A stretch of DNA of 64,000 nt from Eutypa lata (Eukaryota > Ascomycota > Sordariomycetes > Xylariales > Diatrypaceae). Below the pieces are notes generated by a model that saw only the letters and a program-made list of their open reading frames with translations, had not been told where the DNA came from and ran no database searches. The translations under genes were made by a program, and so were the position numbers. The DNA is taken from assembly GCA_022661535.1 (NCBI GenBank), contig JAKULF010000006.1:3467001-3531000 (forward strand), given 5' to 3'. Positions 47,943 through 60,490 of this stretch are shown here, one piece after another; the stretch's first letter is position 1, and each line of letters begins with the position of its first letter.

Positions 47943-48990
47943 CCTGTGATATGCAGATGCTTTGCTCTTATATCGTTTAGAATATAGTTCTAGGATGCCT
48001 CGGAAGGAAATATGGTTATGTTCGAATATGAAAGACGGACGAGGGAGATCGCGAGTAGAGGTATTTGACCGTGACGTTAGTCGTCTTACATGGCATTAGT
48101 CTCCTCTTACCCGAATCCTTCTGATCCTTATTGCTTGGACACTAAGAGGAGCCTGGTATGAACGGCCCATACAGAAGCCAGTTCCGCCATATCTTTACCA
48201 CCTTACTGTTATTCAAACCTGAATGTTAAGCAACACATGACGTGGTAATTATGGTTAAGTCATCTTATTCCAACCCTCGTTAGTCCTTTAGAACTTATTA
48301 GCAGTATTGCACTAAGTACTTTTGACATGTCTAACATGAGTCAACTCATATAATTAGGATAGGATACCTGAAATGTTATGTTCAGAATTGACAGGGGTGG
48401 CAGCAGCGATCTACTTCTTAGTTAGCTTTCTAACCTCCACGCATTAGGACGAATCAGGAACAGTAACTACTTACCTGAAGTCATCGCTGAGCAAACGAGG
48501 ACTTTCACTGATGGTTCAAGCCAAGACGCACATTAAAAGGAATGGATATAGACTAGCCCTGCAGGGTAAGGCACCGTTTTAGGTGTTTCTTGTTGATGGA
48601 TTATATTCAGTAAATAAATCCCACGTTCACCATGCCTATAACCACTTTTGTCTTTCTTATATAGACTATAGTTCATTGGCATTGTGACACCCATACGACC
48701 TACCTACTCGCATACCGTTATATCTCACCTTATCACCTTTCCATGGGTTCCCTTCCCTTCCCTTCCGCTGCACGACTTTTCATTTATTCAGTCTGCTAAC
48801 TAGCGAGTTACTGGTTTCGTTCCTCTAGCATTAAATGATACTGATATTTACTCCCTGATTGTTTTGTCATCGCAAGAGAGCATCTAGGAAAAGAAAGACA
48901 ACAAAAAAGAAAAAAGAAAGGGGAAAATTGGCATCTCCCGCATCTCCCTACCGACGGGCCACTCCCGCTTCACCATCACTTTAAGGATCA
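47943..48990. promoter_or_regulatory. Prenyltransferase upstream region
   Basis: 1.05 kb without a gene. It probably includes the DMATS promoter. Short CCCTT repeats are at 48750-48770, and a purine tract at 48890-48925. Confidence 0.45.
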
Positions 48991-49116
48991 ATAAATCGTA
49001 TCACGTGAAGCCGTAGCTGTTATGGCACGCTATCTAGCGGGAATCCAGCTGTAATAGCGTATAGTAGCAGCTCTTAGCAGCTATGATTTCACGTGATACG
49101 ATTGATTAATCCTTAA
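48991..49116. mobile_element. MITE-like palindromic element flanked by TTAA
   Basis: 126 bp from TTAA (48991) to TTAA (49113-49116). Ends are inverted: GGATCAATAAATCGTATCAC at the left pairs with the complement of the right end, which reads GTGATACGATTGATTAATCC. The matching arms extend inward for about 38 bases with a few transitions and include CACGTG. There is no coding capacity. TTAA flanks fit a piggyBac-like target site, though a TA duplication (mariner-type) fits too. Non-autonomous, about 1 kb upstream of the DMATS start. Confidence 0.75.
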
Positions 49117-49659
49117 GTTGATGCGCGCCTTCTACCTACCTGGCGACGCTGGCGCCGCTCAGCTACGTCGCGTACGTTGAGAATGCCTCGTGAGGGTCCA
49201 TTCCGGTAACAACGGGCAGCCGCACCTGGACTTCGAGGGTGTGAATGAGTGGGGATGTGGTTAATAGACCGAGTCGAGTGCACGGTATGGGTAGGTATCA
49301 TATATCTCCATCTTTCTCTAATTATACCCTATCTGCTGTGATCTGTTTTGAACCATAGCATCATCAGGCGAGCTTCCAGAATAATCCATAGCTGATCCGT
49401 ATATATATGCTTGCAATGGTGTTTGATGCCGAGAGCCGCGAGGAGGTGGTGGATTTGTGGTTCCAACCCTCAATGCGATGTAAGTGCTTACATGTTTGCC
49501 TGGATTTGTGTTGCACGTCTCTATATTGAACAGGGCATTGTGAGAGGCCGGAATGAAAGCGCGCCCTTCAGCACGACCGGTAACGTTTTATGCTGGGTCG
49601 CTAACCAGCTATAATATTACAGTCGTGGTGTTTTGGTGTCCTCGCTTGCGTTCCACCAA
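49117..49659. other. Interval before the AT island
   Basis: Normal-composition DNA with short ORFs only. Nothing recognised. Confidence 0.4.
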
Positions 49660-52600
49660 TTACGTCGCTCGTACCATAAAATTTTATTAACAAATATCTT
49701 TTCATAATGTCTTACGTTCTAATCGGATGGTATTTTACGGTGCGTATAAATAAGATTTATAAGACTTTATTCGAAAAGTAAACCTTTCGCGTTAACGTTT
49801 ATTTATGCGTATTATAACATTTATATTATTAAATAATTAAAATTATAATTTATAAAATTATATATTAATATACGAGCTTTTTTTTATATTTAATAAATAA
49901 ATTATTTAAGTTATTTTAATTTTTTTATTATTACGTTTTTTTTTTATATATTATAACTTTTTTTTTTATTTTTATATTTTTATAATTTACTTTTATTTTA
50001 TTTTATTTTAAAATATTATGTTTTATTACGATTATTATCGTTACTTTTATTTTAATTATTACTTTTATCGTTTACGTTTTTATTATAATTATTAATATAA
50101 CTTTTTTCGATTTTTTAATTATATTCGTTAATATTAATTTTAATTACTTTTTATTTAATTTTATTAAAAATAATATAAATCGTATATATTATTAAAATTT
50201 AATAATTACGTATTAACGTTTTAAAAAATAACGTAAAGTTAAATTATTTTTTATTATTATTTTTTTTTTAAAAAAATAATATTTATTTTTAAAAATAAAT
50301 ATTTAATTTATAATATATTTATATTTAACGGTTTTATTTATTTTAAATTTCGTTATTTTTATATTAAATATTTTTTTAAACGTTTTTTTTTAAATGCTTT
50401 TTTTTTTTATTTTTTATAAATTATTTACGATTATTAACGAATTAATTAAATTTATTATATAAAATAAAATATTTTTTCGTTAACGCTTTAATTATTAAAT
50501 ATAAATAAAAAAGCGTAATTCGATTATTTTACTTAAGTTATTCGTAAATATCGTAATTATAAATGTATTTTTATTGTTTATTTTTTTTATTAACTTTTAT
50601 TTAATAATATTTAAAAGTTATTTTAACGAATATTATTAATATCGACTTTATTTATACGTTAATTTTCGATTTATTTAAGTTATACGTCGTATTAATTTAA
50701 AATATAAAAATATTAAAAATTTTTTAAAAAAGTTTAATAATTAATAAATATATTATTAAATTTTCGCGAAAAATTTAAATTTTACTTTTATCGTTTTAAA
50801 AATAAAAGTTTATCGCTTCGTTAATTAAAATAATATCGAAAAAAATAAAAAAAATAATATTATTATAAGTTAAGTTATAGAATTAAATTTTAATATTATA
50901 ACATTACGTAATTATTTTATACGTATTATAATCGTACGTTTAAAAAGTAAATTTATTTTTAATATTTTTTTTATTAATTTCTTTAATTATTTAATTATTA
51001 CGTTATTTTAAAGTTATATATATATTTTAATAAAATTTATTAATATATTAACGTTAAAATTTTTAATTAATATAAATAATATATTAAAGAAAAAAAAGTT
51101 TAAATTTTTTTTTAATTAACTTTTAAAAAAAAAAGTTAAAAAACGCATTTTTATAAATCGTATTTATAATAAACGACTTATATATAATATTAATTATTTA
51201 AATAATTACTTTTTTAATGTTTATATTTAAATAAATCGACGTTTAAAGTTTAATAAAAATAAATTTAATTATTTATTAAAAATTATTAATTAAGTTTTTA
51301 TTAATTTTAATATTTATTTTATAATATTAATTTATGTTTTATTTTTTATATTAAAGCGCGTTTTTTAAATATTTAATATTAATAAAATATAATTAAATAA
51401 CGAAAATAAAAATAAAGTATTAATATAAAAGCGTTTAACTTTTCGATTTAATTAAGCTTTTTTTCGTTTTAATTTATTTAAAAATTAAAATTTAAAAGCT
51501 TTTATTATAATTTTAAAACGTATTATTAAATAAGTTTTATTTACGATTAAAATTAAAAACATTTAAAATTAATTTTATTAAATAAAAAAATTTAATTAAA
51601 ATTATCGTTATTTTTTATATTTTTTAAAAAACTATTAAATGTTTTTTTTTTATTATTTAATATATAAAGTTTATTAACTTTTATTAAAAAAAGTTTAATT
51701 ATTTTTATAAAAATATAATTTCTTTTTAATTATTTTATATTTATATTTTTATAATTACGTAAATCGTTATTAAATAAATATATATATAATAATTTTTATT
51801 TAATAAAATTTACTTTTTTAATATATTTATTTATTAAGTTAAAACTTTATTAATATTTTAAAATTTATTTATAATATTTAAATAATAAATTATCGTTTAA
51901 TAAAATATCGTTAATTATAATATATTTATTATTTAATATATATATAAAAATAATATTTTACTTTTTTATTATATAAATATATTTATTTATATTTTAAGCT
52001 TATATTATTTTATATATATAAGTTTTTTTAAAAAGATATAATAATTTTAATTACGTTATTTTAAAAAAGATTAATTTAATATATTAATAAATTTTAAAAG
52101 TAAACTTTTTTTAATTTTAATGCTTTTAAAGCATTATAAAAATATAAAAAACGTAATTTTTTTTAAATAAAAAAAAAACCTTTTAAAAAAAAAAATTTAT
52201 AATTAAAAAAAAAAAAAGTTTTTATATTTTTATAAATATCGACGAATAAGATATTATATAAAAATAATTTATATAAAAAGTTTTTTAAATTCTTTTTAAT
52301 TTAATTATTAATTACGTTAAATAAATCTTAATATTTATTTAATTTAAATAAAGTATATTTCGAAATTTTTAATTTAAATATATTATTAACGTAATCTTTT
52401 ACGCTTTTATAATAAAAGATTAACTTTCGAAATATATTTAATTTAAATTAAATTATAAACTCGATTTTATTATTAATAATAATTACTTTTTTTTAAAAAT
52501 TATTTTTAATTTTTTTTTAAAAATACGTAATTTAATTATATTACTTTCGATATAAATTAATCGATTTTTAAACTTATAAATATATTTTTAAATAATTAAT

Positions 52601-53230
52601 CGGTTTTTAATTTTTTCGATATTAAAATAATATTCGTTAATATCGAAATAACAAAAATTCTTAATATTTTTTTTTTAAATAAATTCTTTAAATATATAAA
52701 AATATAAAGTATTATCTTTATATTCTTTTTTTATAACGTAATAATGCTCGAATTAAAACTTTTTTAAACCGTTAATAAATTTCTCATTTAATAAATAATA
52801 CTTTAAATAAATTAAAAACATTAATTTAACGATAAATTTAAATTAATTCGTAATAATAATTAATAAATCTTTAAGTATTAATTCGTTTAATATTAATTTT
52901 AAAAAAAATAAAATTTTTAAAATCGAAATTTAAAAAATAAAAAATATTATATTAAAAAAATTAAATAATTATTTATTATAAAGTTAATTATTTATAATTA
53001 AAAGTAATATTAACGTATTTACTTTAATAAAGTTTACGAATAAGCTTAATAAGTTATATAATAACATTATTAATAAATTATTATTTAATTACGAAAGGTT
53101 TTATATAATTATTTAAAATAAACGTTTTGCGCTTTAAGGTTATAAATTTATACTATATACTAAAGGTAAATGTTATAATGCTTAAAAGACATTATTTCTA
53201 TTTAATGGGAAATTTAATGTCTTAAGTATT
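49660..53230. repeat. Extremely AT-rich, RIP-type island (~3.5 kb)
   Basis: Composition falls abruptly near 49660-49680 and recovers near 53130-53230. Sampled lines inside hold roughly 3-10% G+C by eye. The few C residues are mostly in CG or CT; CA and its complement TG are almost absent. This is the mark of CpA-to-TpA RIP taken to saturation. No ORF longer than 60 codons was found. It is probably a wrecked transposon copy, identity unrecoverable by eye. Confidence 0.88.
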
Positions 53231-53299
53231 TCGACTATGCCGTGTTTTACATTCTTTATTCGCATTATTCGCAAGAACACCACGACGAAATACTTTTAA

Positions 53300-53440
53300 T
53301 GTTACAGCAAAGACAGAGGGGTCGCGAACGGAGCCCCGCGAGTCCATCCGTCCGTACTCGGCGAAATACTATTTGGCATTTGTGCTGGATCCCTTGGACA
53401 ACAATATAGAGGTCTTGCGTCACCGTCCGGCGATGACCAC
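53300..53440 (+). pseudogene. Glyoxalase/VOC-family C-terminal fragment
   Basis: Just inside normal DNA at the island edge, the plus strand reads RPYSAKYYLAFVLDP then NNIEVL, the characteristic last strand of fungal VOC (glyoxalase/dioxygenase-fold) proteins, which ends in a metal-ligand Glu. The upstream part of the domain is missing because the sequence runs into the AT island. The frame stays open past the expected end to 53618 without conserved content. A truncated relic is the best reading. Confidence 0.6.
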
Positions 53441-53824
53441 AGCGACGTTGACCTCGTCCGCCATGGCTACGTTGAGGAACGGGGACTGGAACACATGGGT
53501 CCGTTGTTCCCTTGGGAATGTTCGTGCGCATCTCTGGGAGAGGTCTAGGGACTTTGGGAAATCTTTATGGAAACGGGGAGAGGCTGAACTATCGACTTGT
53601 TTGCTTGCGCTTGGTTAGTCATCCTTTTGGTATGTGATTCTGTTATCCATTATGACATACGTTACTTACCTTCGTTGCGTCGGCCAATAAGATTCTGTTT
53701 ACACAATGTATGGCTCCTGAATTTGCAGCCATGACGTTATTTAGGTATCATGAGAGACAACGGGTGACAGAGGTTGGATACATAGCAAACATATTTGGCG
53801 TGTATGACAAGCATGCCACTCAAG
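53441..53824. other. Interval with no recognised gene
   Basis: Includes the open tail of the VOC frame and the upstream region of the next gene. Confidence 0.4.
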
Positions 53825-53830
53825 TATAAA
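53825..53830 (+). promoter_or_regulatory. TATA box
   Basis: TATAAA, 160 bp before the ATG at 53991. The intervening C/A-rich sequence looks like a 5' leader. Confidence 0.55.
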
Positions 53831-53990
53831 AGAGTTTACATCTCCCATTTTTTCTTATTTCTGAGTCGAGTCTTCACCATCAACTACAAAACACATCAAC
53901 ATCACGAATCTTTTCGAACTAGCTAGCTTTCACACCTTAAACTATCAACAGTCTACACCAATAGACACACATCCATCTAAATACTTCAGT

Positions 53991-54385
53991 ATGGCGCATC
54001 GGTACTCCGTGGGACAAAGGGTCAAATACATGTACATCGCAGGTAAGTCGATTACTTCTCCTTTCCAAAATGGTGAAGATACAGCGCTCACTGGGACCCT
54101 ATTAGCAATTAATCATGACCCGCCGAGAATCCACGAAGGCACTGCCAAGATCATTGCAATCGTGCCGGATTCTGGCGATGACGAGCCCAGCAAGTATCAG
54201 GTTTGTTCCCATTTCTGTGCCGCACACATATAGAGAGAAAACATCGAGAGGCTGGGTGTTTGCTGACGATAACTTTTGGGGCGATGTTGTAGGTCTATGA
54301 CAGCTACTTAGACTACACAAGCATCATAGTCGACGGCCAGATCAAGGAAGTGCTGGAACAGGACGCGACCTCAGGCGAGGCCTAA
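53991..54385 (+). CDS. Small two-exon protein, about 100 residues, function unknown
   Basis: ATG 53991 opens MAHRYSVGQRVKYMYIAGKS, followed by GTLLAINHDPPRIHEGTAKI. An intron starting GTTTGT at about 54202 and ending TTGTAG near 54292 joins ...PSKYQ to VYDSYLDYTSIIVDGQIKEV. The stop is near 54385. The pattern (VGQRVKY, small beta strands, AKI.AIVPDSGDDE, YQVYDSY) suggests a small beta-barrel of SH3/Tudor-like type, by inference only. A TATA box and long leader support expression. There is no signal peptide, so it is intracellular. Confidence 0.6.
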
Positions 54386-55263
54386 TAACGGTCGCCGCGA
54401 AGTTATTGGTACTATCGCATCACTACTGATATGGTCTTTATACGGGCGCTGGGACGGCTATTGGGACGGTTGGACGGTCGTCTCAATACCTAACGCATAT
54501 TGCCCCACGTAGAAGGTATTCAGGTGCTATGTTATTGGGTGTAAGAACCTCTTGTCATTCGTTCTAAATCCAGAGAAAATAGCCAATATACCAAGATTCT
54601 ACCATATTTTATTCCTGGGTTACGTGACATGTTATTCGTACTTTAAATTGTCTGTTTAACAGGACTAACATGACTAACATACAGCAAGTCGTGGGATCCT
54701 ACTAAGCAAAAAAAGGGCCTCATGTATGAGGCATTGTAGTTGTATAAGATTATAGAAATAGTAATATCATTCATTAAATACTCTTTTAAGCTTACAAAAC
54801 GATTACTTTGTGCTACTTCGATCTATTGATTTCATGAGATGCATATACTCCTGCAGTTTTAATAAGTATTGTAACATACTAGGTTTCCATTACATCAGTG
54901 AAGCACACAGGAGTCAAAATGCGTTTTGGCCCTGGTGAGTAACTATCCAGGGTGCATTACGAGGAAATGTAGAGGTCAAAAGAGTGTATTGAGGCCGAAT
55001 GGTATACCTATCTGCGCTATACCATGTTCTCCTTGTATAGATATACGTGTCAAGCCTAGCCCCGAATCAGTGCTAGAATTTGACCAGTCCCTCCACCACC
55101 TCCTTCAAACCCACCCATGTGTCTCAGTCATGGAGAAACACCATCACCAAGCCACACGATAGCAACACTTATCCCATACCAATGCTATACTCCATAGTCA
55201 CATCTCGAGTCCAGTGCCATGCTTAAGCAACGTGTATGGTATAGAACCCCCGAATCTGTTTCT
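54386..55263. other. Gene-free interval
   Basis: 878 bp with no family features. The ORF at 54926-55162 (+) is not convincing. Confidence 0.45.
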
Positions 55264-55522
55264 CTATTTGCAGATCAGCTTTCCAAGGTCCCAGTCCAAC
55301 CAGCATTCACCACTACAGCATTGCTCGTTTTGGGTGCAATCAGCTGTAGTCAAATTAGCATCGTTGTTATAGTGTCGAGAAAGGTGGTTAGCCCCTAAAC
55401 TTACCACCATTTGCAGTGCATCTCGCCTCGATGTCAGGGTTGGACTCCAGTGCAGGTTCAGGAGCGGGCGCGGCCACGGCTAGGGCAGCAAATAGAGTGA
55501 GGAATGCGAATTTTGACTGCAT
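55264..55522 (-). CDS. Small secreted knottin-like cysteine-rich protein
   Basis: Two exons (55405-55522 and 55264-55343) with a 61-bp GTAAGT intron ending in TACAG. They give 65 residues in frame. The signal peptide, MQSKFAFLTLFAALAVAA, is followed by an acidic propeptide-like stretch ending IEAR, then six Cys with spacing C-x6-C-x5-CC-x3-C-x10-C. This is the inhibitor-cystine-knot (knottin) order. Such fungal proteins are secreted and may be effectors, antimicrobial or inhibitory; the sequence does not say which. A TATATAA lies 140 bp upstream. The gene is too short and split for ordinary ORF calling. Confidence 0.82.
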
Positions 55523-56367
55523 TGTCGTTATTGTTGATGTGGTCGTGTATGATTTAGGCAGGTTGAAACTGTGAAAACTTGCAAGGTTCTGTTGGGGCCG
55601 CTTAGTGTTGCTGAAGCTATTCGTTTCTTTCCATCAGGATATCAGGGGGATCCGTAGCCCTTATATACATCCTTTACCAAGCCAAATTATGGTTCTGGAC
55701 ATTAGGTAAACCTATTGCCTAACTGCTGTCTCCTCTAGGCTCCGATGGATCTTGCAGCGCAAGATATTACCAGCACTGGTGGCATACGAGACATGCATTC
55801 CGCTTGTAAGCGGTCAATCTTACGACGATCTTTGGGGTTGTATTGTAGGACGAGCGAGACATATTTGTGTGTGTCAAGGTCAGGACCACATTGGGTGAAA
55901 CATTCCAGAGCAGCCTTGCTATTACTGCGGGGATGATAGTTTCTACATTAGGTAAGTACTTGTAGCCTAAGATTTTACTCGTATAGTTTAGCATGCGCCA
56001 CCTATGACACGCCAATCGTCCCGTTGCCCACAACATATATCACAACCTGAGCTTACTAAGACAATATATTTACAAAGTACTCTGCATCTATATTCTTGAG
56101 TGCGTCAATATATTGGAATAAAATGCTGCCCAATACCTCAGTTAGTGACACAGTGTAGCAGTGATGAAAAACAATCTACTTTCATTGGTTAAGAAATCCC
56201 ACACCGGGTACAGTAGACAGGTTCAGCAATAGATCATCCATATGTCATTCATGTAAATGTCTGAAGGATGAACTCGTGGCACTTTATACGGTATTACGTT
56301 ATAGATTATCGTATGTGATACCTAATTGTCTGACTTTATTGGAGCTCTACAGCTAGGTGTGCTTGTG
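55523..56367. promoter_or_regulatory. Knottin-like gene promoter and flanking DNA
   Basis: Carries the TATATAA box (55661-55667, minus strand). Otherwise no gene recognised. Confidence 0.45.
55661..55667 (-). promoter_or_regulatory. TATA box of the knottin-like gene
   Basis: TATATAA on the minus strand, about 140 bp before the ATG at 55522. Confidence 0.55.
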
Positions 56368-57510
56368 CTAGACTGCCTTATATATCCATTCCATCGAGAT
56401 CACCAGAATCATGAAAGTCCCATTCGACCTCAGGCCTCGACTGCGTGCGCCAATGTACACATTGAACTTGCCTTCTGGGATCCTCTCCACTGCAGGGCTT
56501 CGACATCCCAGAAACTGACGTTTCGTCGGGTTAAAGCAAAAGTGACTGTCTTTTTCTCTCCTGGTTACAGCGGCACCTTCTCGAACCCGCGCAGCTGGCG
56601 CACTGGGGTACCCACCACCGGGATGCCGTGCTATAGCTGCACGACCTTCGCCCCAAAAACGTCACCCGTGTTCTTGATCTCGATAGTAGCCGTGTATACA
56701 GTGTCCCAGATCTCAGGGTGCCCGCCTTGGATGATGCGGATGTTGGGGTCGGGGAGACCGGCGGATACCTCGCCGAAGGGGTACAGGCTAAGCTTGGAGT
56801 ACTCGAAGGTGGTGTAGGACAAGCTGAAGCCAAACTTGTAGCGGGGCTCGATTTCGTCACGGTCGAAGGCGCGATAGTCGATGAATAGGCCCTCAATGAA
56901 ATTGTCTTGTGGGAACTAACTAAGATCCCTGGTGTAATTAAGGAGATCTCCGTAGTCGGTCTCCTTGCGTGCTACAGTATAAAGGAGCCTGCCTCTCGGG
57001 TTAACATGCTATATAGGATGTCTATGAGTGCTCGTCCCGTTTCCTGTCCTGGTGAACCAGCAAAGATAATGGCGGTGACATTGGGATGATCAACCCAAGG
57101 GTCAACCAGACGAATGCCTCTTCAGTTTTGTTAGTAATCGTAGCTGTAGGTAAAGGAGGAACGAATTTCGAAACAATAAACATCGGAGACATACCGGCAG
57201 AGTGAATGATGACAATAGTATTGCTGCAGATTGAGGCCACATTGTCCACTAGCTGATAGCTGAAGTCATCCTGTAAACCCATGCAGTCAAAGCCCTCGTC
57301 TGGGTAGCTGTCGATGCACACTAGGCAAGCCTGGCTTCTGTACCAAGGGGTTGGGTTGATGCTATAAAAGTCCCATCGAATTATGCCGCCATCATCCGCG
57401 ATCCGAGTCGTTAACGCCTGGAAGGCGCTGATCATATAGGGGGGCGTGGTGCTGTCGGATCCGCCCGAAGTAATGAGACTTCCGTTCAGGGGTAAAAGTA
57501 CTGGGTTGAG
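56368..57510 (-). pseudogene. GH3 beta-glucosidase C-terminal half, frameshifted
   Basis: The minus strand reads as the C-terminal half of a fungal GH3 beta-glucosidase in broken frames. In order: NGSLITSGGSDSTTPPYMI, SAFQALTTRI, LQDDFSYQLVDNVASICSNT with IVIIHSAG (57.1-57.5 kb), [64 protein letters not shown] (fibronectin-III-like domain), and RQLRGFEKVPL. At that point TAA replaces a residue before PGEKKTVTFALTRR, and a further frame change precedes EGKFNVYIGARS. The 5' half, including the catalytic Asp domain, is absent. Damage is by both indels and substitutions. Confidence 0.85.
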
Positions 57511-57946
57511 TCGATTTGATATATGTCAGGCTATTCAAGAGCAATCAAAAGCAGCAAAGAGGCTGTTGGCTATGGGACAACTGATCTTGCTCTTTAACAT
57601 GGTGTATCACAACTACGAGCTATCCGCCGATAGGTCAATAGAGTAGTTGGGTTTAGTTTCCGGGGTCTGACCATCATCAGGTTGTTTCCGGAAGAGGCGA
57701 GGAGAAAAGGGAACGAGACGGCAAAGTCGCGGGGTGCCAAGGTTGGAGAGTAAGGGTTAGTTGAACTAGATTAAGTAAGAGCGGATCCGGCCTGGAGCGG
57801 CATTCTCTCCTTTGTGATAAATCAATTCGGAGTGTATGCGTATATGCCGATGACGGTTCGGGGGTACCGAACTCCCAACATTTTATCTTAGTATTTGACT
57901 ATTTATCACGCTCATTTAGTAGCTCGCTGTATTAAATGACTTCACA

Positions 57947-57980
57947 GTATTACGTGAGTTAATCGTATTACGCAAGTTAA
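57947..57980. repeat. 16-bp imperfect direct repeat
   Basis: GTATTACGTGAGTTAA and GTATTACGCAAGTTAA, spaced by 2 bp and differing by two transitions. Confidence 0.8.
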
Positions 57981-60344
57981 CATTATATACCATTTTGTTT
58001 AGGGGCCCCCTATAATAGGGGAGCAATTACATAAGACATCTGGAGCAGGAACTACCTTATTCCGAAGTTTACCACCATATATCCATAGTACTCCATCTGT
58101 ATGGTATCTATAGCTTTATTTTAGATAGGTAAACATGGCCTTCTATACATACTCTGCAGTTCTAGATCCGCCGAATCCAACATACACTCTTCACCTGATA
58201 TGTAAGCAGCCAATCTTCGGGATCGGTATAAGACAGATTACCTGCCTTGTCCCTAGCACCAAGTAACTGTGGTACAATTGTATGTTCGTAAGTAACATGG
58301 AGTAGAGAGAAATGGTTTTCGAACAAGTGGTAGGGACTAAAGGGACTAAAACTGGCTAACTAGGAGTAGACTATCATCTAATTGATCAATTTCGAAATAT
58401 ACTCAAGAATATGATACTTAATACCACAAATCTAGAAGCTTATAAATCTTCGGCAATCTATACCTTAAAGAGATGAATATCAGTATAGCACTTACAGCAA
58501 GAGGCTATGTAATGCTATCACTATACCTTTAGAACAGTTAATACATAACAAGGTATTGTGCTGATGGAGTTTACCATACACCGGTAATATCAATTACTCA
58601 AAGAGGGGTTCTAAGAGGGGCTTTGTGAATGGTCTAATCAACTATTAACACACAGCCCGTTCATTACCATTCGAGAGAGGAAAATCAAAAACACTATCTA
58701 GAGGTCGGCCGTCAGTATATTCACAATTCATAGCCTCCATTGCTTACTCCTTTATCATCATTTAATGAATTCATGGACTAGATGTAGTGGTACGTAAAAC
58801 TGATCAGCCATCGTGATGATGTGGTGGGATTTAGCATACTCGGTGGAAATGAAACCTCACATATCGGTGCTCCAGGCTTTTAATTGAAATTCATCATTGA
58901 CCGGTCAGATGGTCTTGAGGGTGGTTTTCCGTGTTCTGCCACCACTTTCTCTTGATCTACAGATATTCTTTGATCTAGACTCGACAAGTTCTCCCCTATA
59001 GGCCACTACTTGGTATCCCAGCACCTAGCTTTCCACAAGGCTTAAGACATACATCGTATTTCAGCCGTACCCATGTGTTCAGCTTTCTCCAAACTTGTCT
59101 ATACGCGACCACCTCGTTGTTACATTCAACCATGTGTGAACTTGTCGCAGCGATTCGACACTATCGTCACCCCAAAACTTTCGGTATCTCAATGCGTCGT
59201 GATCTCCTCGCCACTTCATCTATATCCGTCCACCCTCCACGCCCTTTGTATATAGCCCCTATTGGCTTGTTTAACCGATTTTGAGCTGCTATCATATATC
59301 AACTTTCTACCTAGTAGCCCCTTAGTGTCGTCTTACCCAACTAGCAATGAATATTGCGGGATATTCATATATACGCCTCTCGCAGCTACCGCTCAAGTGA
59401 TAATTTTCGCTTGATTAAAGAAGTGACCGCCAGGTTTAGGCTATGCCCACCTCCCCTCCCAAACAGACTCTAAGATACCACGCTAGAGTATGGTATTCAG
59501 ATACTCCAACTGACATGATCGACGGTCCATAGTTGCGACTCTGGGTCGTTGGATAGTTCAAAGGTTTCACCCGTAGATTATTTAGCATCACTGGAACTAA
59601 TGATATTGTAGGAGAAGATCTGCGGTTATTACGCGAGACTGGCAGGAGGGGTTATTCATGTTCACTAATCCATTTGACCAGGAATAGAAAAATAAGGCGC
59701 TACAAGACTACTGAATATCGCTGCCCAACAGTACAGTCACTCGGGATCAAGGTGTTTTGTTCAACGCTAATATTAAGCTGCATCGGTAGGCTTGCCGGAC
59801 CGTCCCCAAATCGAACATGCGGGGTTCGAGGTGTGGTATCAAAAGCAATTTGGTCACTCTACCCCAAGCACCAGTCATCTTAGACATACTCCGATACCCG
59901 TTTCACCACCATGCGGCTCAAGCATGCATGCAGCAGAAGCGGCTCGCTGCTTCTCACTTGCCTGAATTGGATTTGTGTCGATCAGACTGTGACCTTTACC
60001 GAGAATCTCCGAGCGTAGCCCAACGTTCATAGGCTCTCCAGATTCACGTAAAGATGTGGACTTAATTCACCGAAATCTAAAATTTTCATATCAACTTTCT
60101 ACTCTAACACTACCTCCAAGCGCCTTACGAAAGCCACTCTATGCTAGCGACGACTTTACCAAGCCGGTGAGGCCTACATGTCTGGACTCTACAGTACTAC
60201 ATGAAATATCGGTCTGGACAGTTACAACGGACAATCATGGCCAAGATGATGATCATGTGAAGTGGAAGGGCAGGCGACTCCATTAAGGCATGGAACATCC
60301 CATTAAGAGAAAACAAGATCATATGTGGGTGCCGATATTGTGTC

Positions 60345-60352
60345 TATATAAA
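60345..60352 (+). promoter_or_regulatory. TATA box
   Basis: TATATAAA, about 140 bp upstream of the secreted-protein ATG at 60491. Confidence 0.6.
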
Positions 60353-60490
60353 CCAGAGTTGTTCTATTTAACAAGAAAACATTTTGGTTGAACAGGCAGC
60401 TTTCACAACAGACTATCACTCAGATCACCAGTTGAATATCTCGCTTTCTCTTACACGAACAAAACTAAACAACACCCAAAAACAAACATC

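Larger units (their letters stand above)
57511..60490. other. 3 kb gene-free interval
   Basis: No gene supported. Holds a 16-bp near-duplicate pair (57947-57980) and a CCCCTAT/ATAGGGG inverted repeat (58006-58020). AT-rich and RIP-like in parts (58.0-58.7 kb). ORFs near 59.1 and 60.1 kb show no recognisable features. Confidence 0.45.

Noticed and set aside
49660..53230. Centromere or mitochondrial insert
   Set aside because: Too short for a typical filamentous-fungal centromere, and no mitochondrial gene is readable. A RIP-degraded element fits the C context better.
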